A stretch of 64,000 bases of DNA from Actinomycetota bacterium (GTDB taxonomy: Bacteria; Actinomycetota; Humimicrobiia; Humimicrobiales; Humimicrobiaceae): assembly GCA_028698215.1 (NCBI GenBank), contig JAQVDY010000009.1, positions 1-64,000 on the forward strand. The letters run 5' to 3'. Under the pieces are notes generated by a model. It ran no database searches, was not told where the DNA came from, and saw only the letters and a list, made by a program, of their open reading frames with translations. Position numbers and translations under genes: made by a program. This document shows positions 44,145 through 52,725 of the stretch, in pieces. How positions within the stretch are numbered: position 1 is the stretch's first letter; each line of letters opens with the position of its first letter.

Positions 44145-46508
44145 TTAACATACGCTTACCACAAAAGGATCAGACTGAAGGGTATTCTTTACCACATCAT
44201 CAATATTGTCCACAAAAACCAGCTCCAGGTCCTTTAGCACGCTGGCCGGGACCTCTTCTAGGTCCTTCTTATTTTTAGCAGGCAGTACTACTGTTTTCAA
44301 GCCAGCCCTTTTGGCTGCCAGCAGTTTTTCCTTCAATCCTCCTATGGGCAGCACCCTGCCTCTTAGTGTTATTTCTCCGGTCATTCCTACATCCCTTCTT
44401 ACCGGTATGCCGGTAAAGGCAGATACCAGTGAAGAAGTGATAGATACTCCAGCCGAGGGGCCATCTTTAGGTATGGCGCCTGCCGGTACATGTATATGTA
44501 TATCAGATTTAGAGAATATATCATCATCTATGCCAAAATCATTAGCCCTGGACCTTAAGTAGCTTCGGGCAGCTTTGGCTGATTCCTGCATTACATCTCC
44601 CAGTTTACCGGTAAGGATAAGCTCACCCTTGCCGCTGTAATAGGTAGATTCAATCAATATTATGTCCCCGCCTACCGGAGTATAAGCTAGCCCGGTAGCT
44701 ACTCCTACCTTATTCTCTTCTTCAATTTCAGAAGGCTGGACCTTGGATACACCCAGGTAATCCCTAACTTTTTTAACCGTTATATGTTTGGGATATTTTT
44801 TCCCTTCCACAATTTCCCGGGCCACTTTCTTGCATATATTGGATATCTCGCGCTCCAGGTTTCTTACGCCTGCTTCCCGTGTGTATTCTTCAATTATCAG
44901 CAGTATTGCCTCTTTTTTGAATTTGATATCATATTTTTCCAGGCCCTGCTCCTTAAGCTGTTTGGGTACCAGGAATTTTTCTGCTATGAATATTTTTTCC
45001 TCTGAGCTGTAACCGGGGATCTCTATTATCTCCATCCTGTCCCTTAATGCCGGATGGATGGTATCCAGTATATTGGCTGTGGTTATGAACATAACATTGG
45101 ATAAGTCGAAGTTCACTTCCAGGTAATGGTCCCGGAAAGAATTGTTCTGCTCGGGATCCAGCACTTCCAGCAGGGCTGAAGAAGGGTCACCCCTGAAATC
45201 AGCTCCTACCTTGTCAATCTCATCCAGCATAAACAAGGGATTGTTGGTACCAGCTTGAACCAAGCCCTGTATTATTCTACCAGGCAGGGCTCCCACATAA
45301 GTTCTCCGGTGTCCCCTTATTTCGGCTTCATCCCTTACGCCTCCGATAGACATCCTTATAAACTTACGGCCCATGGCTTTGGCAATGGATTGGCCCAGCG
45401 AAGTTTTACCTACTCCCGGGGGCCCTACAAAACAGAGTATGGGTCCTTTGGTGTTTTTGCCTTTCAGTTTTTTGACCGCTAAATAATCCAGTATATGTTC
45501 CTTTACCTTTTCCAAATCATAATGGTCGCCATCCAGTATTTTCTTGGCTTGTTCCAGGTCCAATACGTCTTTTGTTTTTTCAGACCAGGGAACATCCAGC
45601 ATCGTATCTATATAGGTACGGACATAAGAGTATTCAGGAGACATGCTGGAAATAGTTTCCAGCCTCTTTATTTCCTTCTCTATTTTTTCCTGGGCATCTT
45701 TAGGCAATTTCTTCTTTTTAAGCTTATTCCTGTATTCCTGTATTAAAGCTTCACTTTCATCTGATTCTCCCAGTTCGTTCTGGATAGCCTTTAACTGCTG
45801 CCTCAAATAATACTCTCTCTGTGTTTTACCCACTTCCTTCTGTACTTTGTCCCTTATCTGTGACTGTACTTCAAACCTCTTCAGTTCTTCGGATAAAAAA
45901 TCAGTCAATTTTTTAAGCCTGGCTTTAATATTAAGCTCTTCCAGGATAGCCTGCTTTTGGTCGGTACCGGCCAGAAGATAAGAGGCAAAAAGGTCAGCCT
46001 GAACCTCTGGCTTGGATATATTGGTAGCAGCCACTACAAAAGCGGTGGGCAGGGGTATGCCCAGCTGTATAAATTTTTCTACCTGCATCCTTATGGTGGT
46101 ATTAAGATTATCCAGCTCATCATCCTGCTGGTAAGGTTCATCTTCCAGCACTTCAATGGATGCCCTAAAATACTTATCGGTCTGGGTATAGTATTTGATT
46201 CTTACCCTGGCTATTCCTTCTACCATGCATTTAATTTCATTTTCAGAACTCTCTACCACCTGCTTTAAGACGCATGCGGTTCCTATATCATAAAGATCTT
46301 CTTTGTCTACCTCTTCCTGGTTTTCTTCCTTTTGGGCTACCACTACAATTATCTTATGTTCCTTGGAAGCGTTTCTTATTGCTTCCAATGACTTTGGCCG
46401 CCCGACTATCAGGGGAGTAGACAGGTAAGGAAATACCACACTATTTTTTAAGCTCAGCAATGGGAGCTCTTGCGGTATCTTTACTTTTTCTTTGGTTTCT
46501 TCGGCCAT
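44145..46508 (-). CDS. lon: ATP-dependent protease Lon
   Basis: 787 residues. N-terminal LON substrate domain (LPLLSLKNSVVFPYLSTPL), coiled coil, AAA+ module with Walker A GPPGVGKTS (Lys368), and the protease domain with catalytic Ser685 in PKDGPSAGVS and the downstream Lys in KLLAAKRAGL. It degrades misfolded and regulatory proteins. Transcribed against its neighbours, with a long AT-rich region upstream. An AGGAG box is 13 bases from the ATG. Confidence 0.97.
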   Translation of the reverse strand: MAEETKEKVKIPQELPLLSLKNSVVFPYLSTPLIVGRPKSLEAIRNASKEHKIIVVVAQKEENQEEVDKEDLYDIGTACVLKQVVESSENEIKCMVEGIARVRIKYYTQTDKYFRASIEVLEDEPYQQDDELDNLNTTIRMQVEKFIQLGIPLPTAFVVAATNISKPEVQADLFASYLLAGTDQKQAILEELNIKARLKKLTDFLSEELKRFEVQSQIRDKVQKEVGKTQREYYLRQQLKAIQNELGESDESEALIQEYRNKLKKKKLPKDAQEKIEKEIKRLETISSMSPEYSYVRTYIDTMLDVPWSEKTKDVLDLEQAKKILDGDHYDLEKVKEHILDYLAVKKLKGKNTKGPILCFVGPPGVGKTSLGQSIAKAMGRKFIRMSIGGVRDEAEIRGHRRTYVGALPGRIIQGLVQAGTNNPLFMLDEIDKVGADFRGDPSSALLEVLDPEQNNSFRDHYLEVNFDLSNVMFITTANILDTIHPALRDRMEIIEIPGYSSEEKIFIAEKFLVPKQLKEQGLEKYDIKFKKEAILLIIEEYTREAGVRNLEREISNICKKVAREIVEGKKYPKHITVKKVRDYLGVSKVQPSEIEEENKVGVATGLAYTPVGGDIILIESTYYSGKGELILTGKLGDVMQESAKAARSYLRSRANDFGIDDDIFSKSDIHIHVPAGAIPKDGPSAGVSITSSLVSAFTGIPVRRDVGMTGEITLRGRVLPIGGLKEKLLAAKRAGLKTVVLPAKNKKDLEEVPASVLKDLELVFVDNIDDVVKNTLQSDPFVVSVC

Positions 46509-46669
46509 AATTTATATCAACTCCTAATTTTTATTCTATACATATTTATCATATTTCACTAACTTAAAAGAATTAAATCCCTATTGCAAACATAAAAATA
46601 TTTTGCATTATTATTATAACAGAAATTACTGTTAAACACTAAACAAATTTCTTTTATTAGTAAAAATAT

Positions 46670-46688
46670 TTTTCACTTAAAGTGAAAA
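46670..46688. promoter_or_regulatory. Palindromic operator candidate between lon and the DUF89 gene
   Basis: Perfect inverted repeat TTTTCACTT (46670-46678) / AAGTGAAAA (46680-46688) with a one-base centre, in the AT-rich 262-base region between divergent genes. A TATAAT box lies at 46734 on the plus strand. The symmetry suits a dimeric repressor. Confidence 0.5.
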
Positions 46689-46770
46689 CTTTAGGAATTA
46701 TATTAATTATATTCAATAATGTCAAATGTATAGTATAATGAAGCATTCATATTTAACTGATGGGAAAGGT

Positions 46771-47658
46771 TTGAAAACACATATTGAATGCATACCCTGC
46801 AATATTGAACAATGCATAAACACCCTTAATATTTCCGGGGTAAGTGAAAAGCTTAAGAGAAAGACGGTAGCGGTGCTGCTGGACAGGCTCAAGGACATGG
46901 ACTACAGCCTGCCCCCCGCCTATAATTCAGATGTGGCCTACCGGGTATGCCGGGAGGTTACCGGTATTGAAGACCCCTATCTTAAACTTAAACAGGAATG
47001 CAACCAGAGGGCTCTGGATATCTATCCCCAGTTAAGGGAGATAGTAGACCAGTACCAGGATCCCCTGTACATGGCAGTCCGGGTGGCGGTAGAAGGCAAT
47101 ATCATAGACCTGGGCATAAACGTTAATAAAGGCCAGAAAGTAGATTTTGGCCAGATACTGGAAGATATAAGGAATGTGCCCCTGGCAGCAGATCATTACC
47201 CTGCTTTTAAGGCCGAGCTGGCGCGGGCCAACCATATACTTTATCTGGGGGATAATGCGGGGGAAATAGTGTTTGACCGGGTTCTTATCAGGGAATTGGT
47301 AAAATGCCAGAAACATATAGTATATTCAGTAAAATCGGGGCCTATTATCAATGATGCTACCATGGAGGATGCCCGGCAGGCCGGTATCCACCACCTGGTT
47401 AAGGTAATAGAAACCGGTTCAGACCGCCCTGGAATAAATTTTGATTATGTCTCTAAAGAATTCCTGCATGAATTTAAAAAAGCAGACCTAATTATAAGTA
47501 AGGGCCAGGCTAATTTTGAATGCTTGGACGAAGTGGATAAAAATATATTTTTCATACTTAAGGCCAAGTGCGGCCTGGTAGCTAAGAGGCTGGGTGTAAA
47601 TTACCTGGATGTAGTTTTAATAAAAAGGAAACCTTCCTGGGGCAAAAAGGAAGTTTAA
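46771..47658 (+). CDS. DUF89 (ARMT1-like) metal-dependent phosphatase
   Basis: 295 residues from the TTG at 46771, where the family N-terminus (MKTHIECIPCNIEQCI) begins and which lies downstream of a TATAAT at 46734; ATGs at 46726 and 46738 are upstream alternatives that overlap this box. Signature segments: LYLGDNAGEIVFDRVLI with the metal-binding Asp/Asn, and SKGQANFECLDE. DUF89 proteins are damage-control sugar-phosphate phosphatases using Mn, Ni or Co. Natural substrate unknown here. Confidence 0.85.
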   Translation: MKTHIECIPCNIEQCINTLNISGVSEKLKRKTVAVLLDRLKDMDYSLPPAYNSDVAYRVCREVTGIEDPYLKLKQECNQRALDIYPQLREIVDQYQDPLYMAVRVAVEGNIIDLGINVNKGQKVDFGQILEDIRNVPLAADHYPAFKAELARANHILYLGDNAGEIVFDRVLIRELVKCQKHIVYSVKSGPIINDATMEDARQAGIHHLVKVIETGSDRPGINFDYVSKEFLHEFKKADLIISKGQANFECLDEVDKNIFFILKAKCGLVAKRLGVNYLDVVLIKRKPSWGKKEV

Positions 47659-47993
47659 TAACCCAGCTCTTTTAATTTTTGGTCATCCAGGCCAAAATAA
47701 TGACCAATTTCATGCAGTATTACCCTCCTGATATTTTTTTTCAGGCTTTGCTGGTTGGGGCTTACGGCTTCAATGGCCTGTTTGAAGATGGTTATCTTAT
47801 CCGGCATCATATGGCGGCTGCCTGCCTTCCGGGTGGCGGGGACGCCCTGGTATAGACCCAATATGAGCTTATCTTCAGCATCCTGGCCCGAATCATCGAT
47901 TACCAGGCCTATATTTTTAATTTTTTCCTGGAAGTGTGGGGGTAAATTTTCTATTACCTCTAACACTTCTGCCTCAAATTGCTCTAAATCCAT
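47655..47993 (-). CDS. Minimal zinc metallopeptidase-like protein (DUF1025-type)
   Basis: 112 residues. The zincin motif HEIGHYFGLDD (His94, Glu95, His98, Asp after the third turn) and the MDLEQFEAEVLEVIENLPPHF start are typical of the small metallopeptidase family common in Actinobacteria. Proteolysis has rarely been shown for this family. It converges on DUF89 with a 4-base overlap of the two 3' ends. Confidence 0.85.
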   Translation of the reverse strand: MDLEQFEAEVLEVIENLPPHFQEKIKNIGLVIDDSGQDAEDKLILGLYQGVPATRKAGSRHMMPDKITIFKQAIEAVSPNQQSLKKNIRRVILHEIGHYFGLDDQKLKELGY

Positions 47994-48109
47994 GAACCCA
48001 TTGTATTATTTTAGCTGCTAAATTCAAATATCTTCAGGATATTTATATATTTGATAAAAAGTATTAAGCACTTTAATATAGTTTTAAAAGTTAGAAATGG
48101 AGAAAAGCG

Positions 48110-49111
48110 GTGCCTGTAATTAGACAGGATTTATCCACCAGGGAGTGGACTATATTTTCAGTAGAAAGGGCTAAAAGGCCCAAAGACTTTATACAGCGGC
48201 AGGGGCAGGTAAATGATGTAGAGTATATGCCGGATTGCCCTTTTTGCAGGGGCAATGAGCATATGACCCCGGCCGGAACCTATAGTATAGGAAAAGGAAA
48301 GAAATGGGAAGTGAGGGTAATACCCAATAAATTTCCAGCCTTGATTCCTTCCCCAAGCAGGGGCTATAAAGTAAACCGGCATATTGATGGGCCTTATCTA
48401 AGCATTGACGGTATAGGAAGCCATGAGGTTATAATTGAGTCTCCCCGGCATAACTATAATTTGGCTAACAGGGATTATGGGCATATTGAAAAAGTGCTGC
48501 ACGCCTACCGGCAAAGGTTTGTTGAGCTTAGCCGGAATGAAAATTACCAGCTAATCATTATCTTTAAAAACCATGGCCCAAGGGCCGGGACTTCCCTGGA
48601 ACACCCTCACTCACAGCTAATTGCTACCCCCTTTGTTCCCAGTTATGTGAGAAACAAGCTTTATGAGGCCCAGAGGTATTTTGATGATTTCGGCCGCTGC
48701 GTATATTGTAATATGCTGGATCATGAATCAAGGGCCAGGGATAGGGTAGTGGCTGAAAATGAGGAATTTATAGCTTTTGCCCCTTATGCTTCAATGGTTC
48801 CCTATCATCTGATTATATTGCCCAAACGCCACCAGTCATGCTTTATCCAGGCAGAAAGCAGCCAAATGAGCCTTCTGGCCCATATTTTAGGCCAGGTGCT
48901 GGGCCGGTTATATGACAAGCTTAATAATCCTGATTACAACTATGTGCTGGACAGCTCCCCGGCAGATAAAGCAGGAGAGAAACATTATCACTGGCATCTG
49001 GAAATTTTACCCAGGCTCAGTACCAGGGCAGGGTTTGAAATAGGGTCAGGAATGCATATTAATAGCATTCTTCCGGAAGATTGCGCCAAGTTTTTGTCCG
49101 GAAACGGATAA
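48110..49111 (+). CDS. galT: Galactose-1-phosphate uridylyltransferase-like protein
   Basis: 333 residues, GTG start with GGAGA upstream. HIT superfamily. Zinc-type Cys pair in CPFCRGNEHMTP, active-site HPH in SLEHPHSQLIATP, second half with HYHWHLEILPR. It would move UMP between UDP-sugars and hexose-1-phosphates. Some relatives use other nucleotidyl donors, so galactose is not certain; no galK or galE is nearby. Confidence 0.85.
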   Translation: MPVIRQDLSTREWTIFSVERAKRPKDFIQRQGQVNDVEYMPDCPFCRGNEHMTPAGTYSIGKGKKWEVRVIPNKFPALIPSPSRGYKVNRHIDGPYLSIDGIGSHEVIIESPRHNYNLANRDYGHIEKVLHAYRQRFVELSRNENYQLIIIFKNHGPRAGTSLEHPHSQLIATPFVPSYVRNKLYEAQRYFDDFGRCVYCNMLDHESRARDRVVAENEEFIAFAPYASMVPYHLIILPKRHQSCFIQAESSQMSLLAHILGQVLGRLYDKLNNPDYNYVLDSSPADKAGEKHYHWHLEILPRLSTRAGFEIGSGMHINSILPEDCAKFLSGNG

Positions 49112-49137
49112 TTAAAATAAATCAGACAGGAGGATAT

Positions 49138-50262
49138 ATGTTTAAGTCTTCTATAAAAATTTTTACTATATTCGGCATAGAGATAAGGCTGGATTACAGC
49201 TGGTTTATAATCTTTGCCTTGTTTGCCTATTATTTCGGCTTTCAGTATTTCCCCCAGGTTTTACCTGGCTTAAATCCCGGCCTGATGGCCTTGGTGACCT
49301 TAATTACAGTTATCTTGTTTTTCTTTTCAGTACTTTTTCATGAGATGAGCCATTCCCTGGTAGCCAGGAAACAGGGGATACCGGTAAACCGGATATCCCT
49401 GTTTATATTCGGGGGGATGGCCCAGATAGAAAAAGAAGCTGATAATCCGGGAAGTGAATTTGTAATGGCAGTGGCGGGGCCGCTGGCTTCATTTTTCCTG
49501 GCCCTGGTGTTTGGGATGGGATGGCTGGCTGCCAGGGGGACAGCAGTGGCGGTAGAGCCTTTAAGGTATCTTACCATTATAAATATAATGCTGGGAGCGT
49601 TTAACCTCCTGCCGGGATTTCCCCTGGATGGGGGCCGGGTGCTGAGGTCCATTATATGGAAAACTACCGGGAATCTTAACCGGGCTACCTATATTGCCAT
49701 GATATCGGGAAGGGTTATAGGGTTTTTGATGGTGGCAGTAGGTATACTGTTTATCTTTATAGGTAATTTTTTAGGGGGAGTGTGGCTGGCTTTCATAGGC
49801 TGGTTTCTGCAGTCCTCTGCTTATAATAGTTATCGCCAGACAGTGTTTGAATCAGCGGCCAAGGGAGTTAAAGTGGCAGATGTGATGAATGAAAACATAA
49901 TAACTGTACCCCGGACTATTACTTTAGAAGAGCTAATTGACAATTATTTTATGAAATACAACTATGGCCGGTTTCCGGTGGTAGAAGGAAAAAGAAACCA
50001 TAGGTTCATAGGAGTGATATCCCTGCATGATGTCAAAAGCTTTTCCCAAGAAGAAAGAATTAGCACCATGGTAGGTGAAGTGGTCAAAACCTTCAGCCCC
50101 CAAGAAGTGATAAACCCTGATATGGAAATAAGTGAAGCCATAAAACTAATGTCATCCCATGACCTGGGCCACCTGGTAATAATGGATGGCGAAAAGGTTA
50201 AAGGCATAATTACCAGAAGCGATGTTATGAGATTTATCAAACTACAGAGCGAGCTGCACTGA
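49138..50262 (+). CDS. Site-2 protease-type (M50) membrane peptidase with CBS pair
   Basis: 374 residues from the ATG at 49138 (CAGGAGG upstream); an in-frame start at 49081 lies within galT. Intramembrane protease with HEMSH (His68, Glu69, His72) and the downstream NLLPGFPLDGGRVLRS. About six membrane helices, then two C-terminal CBS domains (MNENIITVPRTITLEEL and the second near MEISEAIKLMSSHDLGHL). The CBS pair probably senses a nucleotide and gates cleavage. Substrate unknown. Confidence 0.92.
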   Translation: MFKSSIKIFTIFGIEIRLDYSWFIIFALFAYYFGFQYFPQVLPGLNPGLMALVTLITVILFFFSVLFHEMSHSLVARKQGIPVNRISLFIFGGMAQIEKEADNPGSEFVMAVAGPLASFFLALVFGMGWLAARGTAVAVEPLRYLTIINIMLGAFNLLPGFPLDGGRVLRSIIWKTTGNLNRATYIAMISGRVIGFLMVAVGILFIFIGNFLGGVWLAFIGWFLQSSAYNSYRQTVFESAAKGVKVADVMNENIITVPRTITLEELIDNYFMKYNYGRFPVVEGKRNHRFIGVISLHDVKSFSQEERISTMVGEVVKTFSPQEVINPDMEISEAIKLMSSHDLGHLVIMDGEKVKGIITRSDVMRFIKLQSELH

Positions 50263-50291
50263 TAAGCCAGTGGGCCCAAAAAGGAAAAGCA

Positions 50292-51200
50292 TTGGTTTTA
50301 AGGCTGCTGAAAAACCGTAACTTCATATTTTTGCTGGCACTGGTTCTGGGCCTGGCCTTAGGGGATAAGGCCAGCTGGGCCAGGCATATCACAGTACCAG
50401 CCCTGGGACTGGTGATGACAGTATCCATGGTCCAGCTTCCCTTAAGCTCCATGGTTCCCCTAAAGCAGGTAATTAAACCGGTGCTGTGGACCATAATACT
50501 AAATTATGTAGTATTCGGGGCCCTTACGCTGGTCTTAGCTAAATATTTAGCTCCCAATGAACAGATCTGGTACGGGTTTGTGGTGCTGGCTTCAGCTCCA
50601 CCAGGAGTAGCCATTGCTCCTTTTACCGGTATTTTAAAGGGAAATGTAAAATTCTCCTTAATGGGGGTAATAGGAGCCTATCTGGCTTCCCTGGTAATAA
50701 TACCCCTGGCGGGATGGTGGTTTGTAGGCAGCAGTTTTCTGGATCCGGTAAAACTGGTGCTGGTGCTGGTGGAACTTATCATCGCCCCTTTTATAATAGC
50801 CCAGGTTCTTATCAAGTTAAAGGTTTCCTCCTATATTAATAAATGGCGGGGCCCATTGGTAAACTGGGGCTTGTTCCTGATTATTTTTGCAGTCATCGCT
50901 TTAAACCGGGATGCGCTGTTTAGCCAGCCTTCCATCTTGCTGTATACCCTGCTGATAGTGGGCATTCCCCTGTTTGGCCTGGGATTTTTAATAGAATTTA
51001 TTGTATTTAAGTTAAAGGTAAAGCCCCGAAACCGGAGCAGTTTGGTACTTCTTTCCAATATAAAGAACGGCGGTTTTGCTGCTGCTACAGCCCTGGCCCT
51101 GTTTGGCGACGAAGCTTCTTTGCCGGGAGCGGTGGCCAGTGTGCTTATCATCATATACCTGGTTATACTCACTCTCAGAGTTAAAAAATACTCCCAATAG
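50292..51200 (+). CDS. Bile acid:sodium symporter (BASS)-family transporter
   Basis: 302 residues, TTG start. About nine hydrophobic helices; the segment VVLASAPPGVAIAPFTGILKGNVKFS matches the conserved crossover region of BASS-type carriers. Substrate unknown; family members carry organic acids, sulfonates or bile acids with sodium. No terminator is obvious after it. Confidence 0.75.
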   Translation: MVLRLLKNRNFIFLLALVLGLALGDKASWARHITVPALGLVMTVSMVQLPLSSMVPLKQVIKPVLWTIILNYVVFGALTLVLAKYLAPNEQIWYGFVVLASAPPGVAIAPFTGILKGNVKFSLMGVIGAYLASLVIIPLAGWWFVGSSFLDPVKLVLVLVELIIAPFIIAQVLIKLKVSSYINKWRGPLVNWGLFLIIFAVIALNRDALFSQPSILLYTLLIVGIPLFGLGFLIEFIVFKLKVKPRNRSSLVLLSNIKNGGFAAATALALFGDEASLPGAVASVLIIIYLVILTLRVKKYSQ

Positions 51201-51249
51201 TTATAAAAGTATTATAACTTTAATAATAACATATATATTTAAATATATC

Positions 51250-51278
51250 TTGACATATATTTTTTATTATATTATTAT
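51250..51278 (+). promoter_or_regulatory. Promoter of the riboswitch transcript
   Basis: TTGACA at 51250 and TATTAT at 51273, 17-bp spacer. Transcription would start near 51285, about 45 bases before the aptamer. Confidence 0.75.
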
Positions 51279-51330
51279 TTAAATTGTTATTAGTGTTAAT
51301 AGTTTAATTGAAAATTAAATAAGTCAACTT

Positions 51331-51411
51331 TAGTAATAGAGGCTAAGACCTGCAATTCGCAATTTGGGCACCTAGAATTGCAGGGAGCCAGTGGTGCAAC
51401 CGGCTATTACT
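51331..51411 (+). ncRNA. c-di-GMP-II riboswitch aptamer
   Basis: P1 is an 8-bp perfect helix (51332-51339 with 51404-51411). Within it GGCT (51341-51344) pairs with AGCC (51386-51389) and a 10-bp perfect helix joins 51349-51358 with 51375-51384. The loop GCACC (51368-51372) forms a pseudoknot with GGTGC (51393-51397). The conserved strings TTTGGGCAC and GTGCAACCGG match the class II cyclic di-GMP aptamer as I remember it from Clostridium. The ligand is assigned from this match. Confidence 0.87.
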
Positions 51412-51440
51412 CTTTTTCTTTCTAATATAAAAAGATAATT

Positions 51441-51472
51441 GCCATTTAGCCTCTAGCTGAATGGCTTTTTTT
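51441..51472 (+). terminator. Riboswitch expression platform: intrinsic terminator
   Basis: GCCATTTAGC (51441-51450) pairs with GCTGAATGGC (51456-51465) and is followed by seven T. Bases 51446-51455 (TTAGCCTCTA) are perfectly complementary to aptamer bases 51337-51346 (TAGAGGCTAA), so an antiterminator competes with both the aptamer and this terminator. Ligand binding should favour termination. Confidence 0.88.
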
Positions 51473-51488
51473 ATAGGGAAAGAAAATA

Positions 51489-52235
51489 ATGAAAACTAAA
51501 TTTAATAAAAAACTAAGTGCAGTAATAGTAATGATAGCAGTGGCGGTTTTGTTTGCATCGTCGTTTGCCATTACCAGTTTTACTGATAAAGCAAAGGTTA
51601 ATAACCTGGCCCAGGACAGCAGCACTTATGTGGCAGGCTTAAGCCAGGGCCAGCAGGTACAGGCCTTAAGAGCTGAATATGTTAATGATGGGCAAAGCCA
51701 GGCTGAAACTATTATGGCTAATTTGGGCCAGAATATTGATCAATATGCAGTTAAGGCCAAACAGCAGGATGCCAATGTAAAGGGCAGCAGCGAAGGCACC
51801 AGCTTGCCTGCTGCGGTTCAAAACACTGTGCAGCCGGCTAACCTGAATTCCTATGAGCAGCAAGTGCTGGATTCGATAAATAATATAAGGGCAGCCAATG
51901 GTTTAGGGCCCCTTGCTGCATCCCAGACTTTAACCAATATAGCCAGGTCCAGGAGTGCAGACATGCTGTCCAGGGGATACTTTTCCCATTATACTCCGGA
52001 AGGCTTGAACATATTTAACATACTTAAGAGTAATGGTATTTCTTACCGAAATGCAGGGGAAAACCTGGCTCATTCCCAACCCGCCTCTGCCGGCACACCC
52101 CAGGCCTTTGCTGATGCCTGGATGAACAGCCCTACACATAGGGCCAATATATTAAGGGGAGAATATGGCCAAATAGGTATCGGGCTGGCTGAAAATGGGG
52201 GAAGAAGAGTAGTTACCACTGTATTTATGAATTAA
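51489..52235 (+). CDS. Secreted CAP-domain (SCP/PR1-like) protein under riboswitch control
   Basis: 248 residues. Signal peptide: KKL, then a hydrophobic stretch (about residues 11-30). A low-complexity Gln/Ala/Ser-rich spacer is followed by a CAP domain from about residue 125 (EQQVLDSINNIRAANGL), with MLSRGYFSHYTPEG, the GENLAHS motif and SPTHRANILRGEYGQIGIG carrying the cavity histidines. Family roles range from wall and matrix binding to lipid binding. Under the riboswitch it is probably expressed when c-di-GMP is low, that is in motile rather than sessile cells. Confidence 0.92.
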   Translation: MKTKFNKKLSAVIVMIAVAVLFASSFAITSFTDKAKVNNLAQDSSTYVAGLSQGQQVQALRAEYVNDGQSQAETIMANLGQNIDQYAVKAKQQDANVKGSSEGTSLPAAVQNTVQPANLNSYEQQVLDSINNIRAANGLGPLAASQTLTNIARSRSADMLSRGYFSHYTPEGLNIFNILKSNGISYRNAGENLAHSQPASAGTPQAFADAWMNSPTHRANILRGEYGQIGIGLAENGGRRVVTTVFMN

Positions 52236-52271
52236 TTTTATATAGATTTCTTACTGTAAAAGGAGAAGAAG

Positions 52272-52535
52272 ATGGACGCCACAAAAATGGTCTTTGGAAT
52301 AGATATTCTGGATTATGACCATATGGATATTAAGGATAGCCACAAATGGCTAATAGAAACCAGGTTTTCGACCCAAGAACTGGATGAGATAGCCAGTGAT
52401 CTTATTAATAAAAAGGGAAAGTTCGCCAAAGTTTCTGCAGCTTCCCTGGCTTCAGAAATGGAACATATGAACTGTATCAGGATATTAGAAGATTTAACCG
52501 GCATAATCCAGCATACTTCAGAGTATGAGCTATAA
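52272..52535 (+). CDS. Small orphan protein co-transcribed with the CAP gene
   Basis: 87 residues, AAAAGGAG upstream of the ATG, 36 bases after the CAP gene and before a strong terminator, so it shares the riboswitch. Soluble, with the pattern DILDYDHMDIKDSHKW and a helical remainder. No known family recognised. Confidence 0.75.
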   Translation: MDATKMVFGIDILDYDHMDIKDSHKWLIETRFSTQELDEIASDLINKKGKFAKVSAASLASEMEHMNCIRILEDLTGIIQHTSEYEL

Positions 52536-52550
52536 CTAAAGATACAATCT

Positions 52551-52597
52551 AAATTAAGAGGCTTCTGCCGGTTAGCGGTAGGGGCCTCTTAATTTTA
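52551..52597. terminator. Terminator of the riboswitch-controlled unit
   Basis: 12-bp perfect outer stem (52551-52562 with 52584-52595, core AAGAGGC/GCCTCTT) plus an inner stem CTGCCG/CGGTAG, ending in TTTT. A-rich on the left, so it can also act on the other strand. Confidence 0.85.
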
Positions 52598-52725
52598 TAA
52601 ATTGCTGTCATCCTGGCTCTTGCCACAAATAGTCTGTTAAGTGCCCAGCAGAGGTTATATAATTATCTTTACAAAATTATTCTCTTTTTTATATTATGCT
52701 GATAACATGATTAAAGGTTGATATT

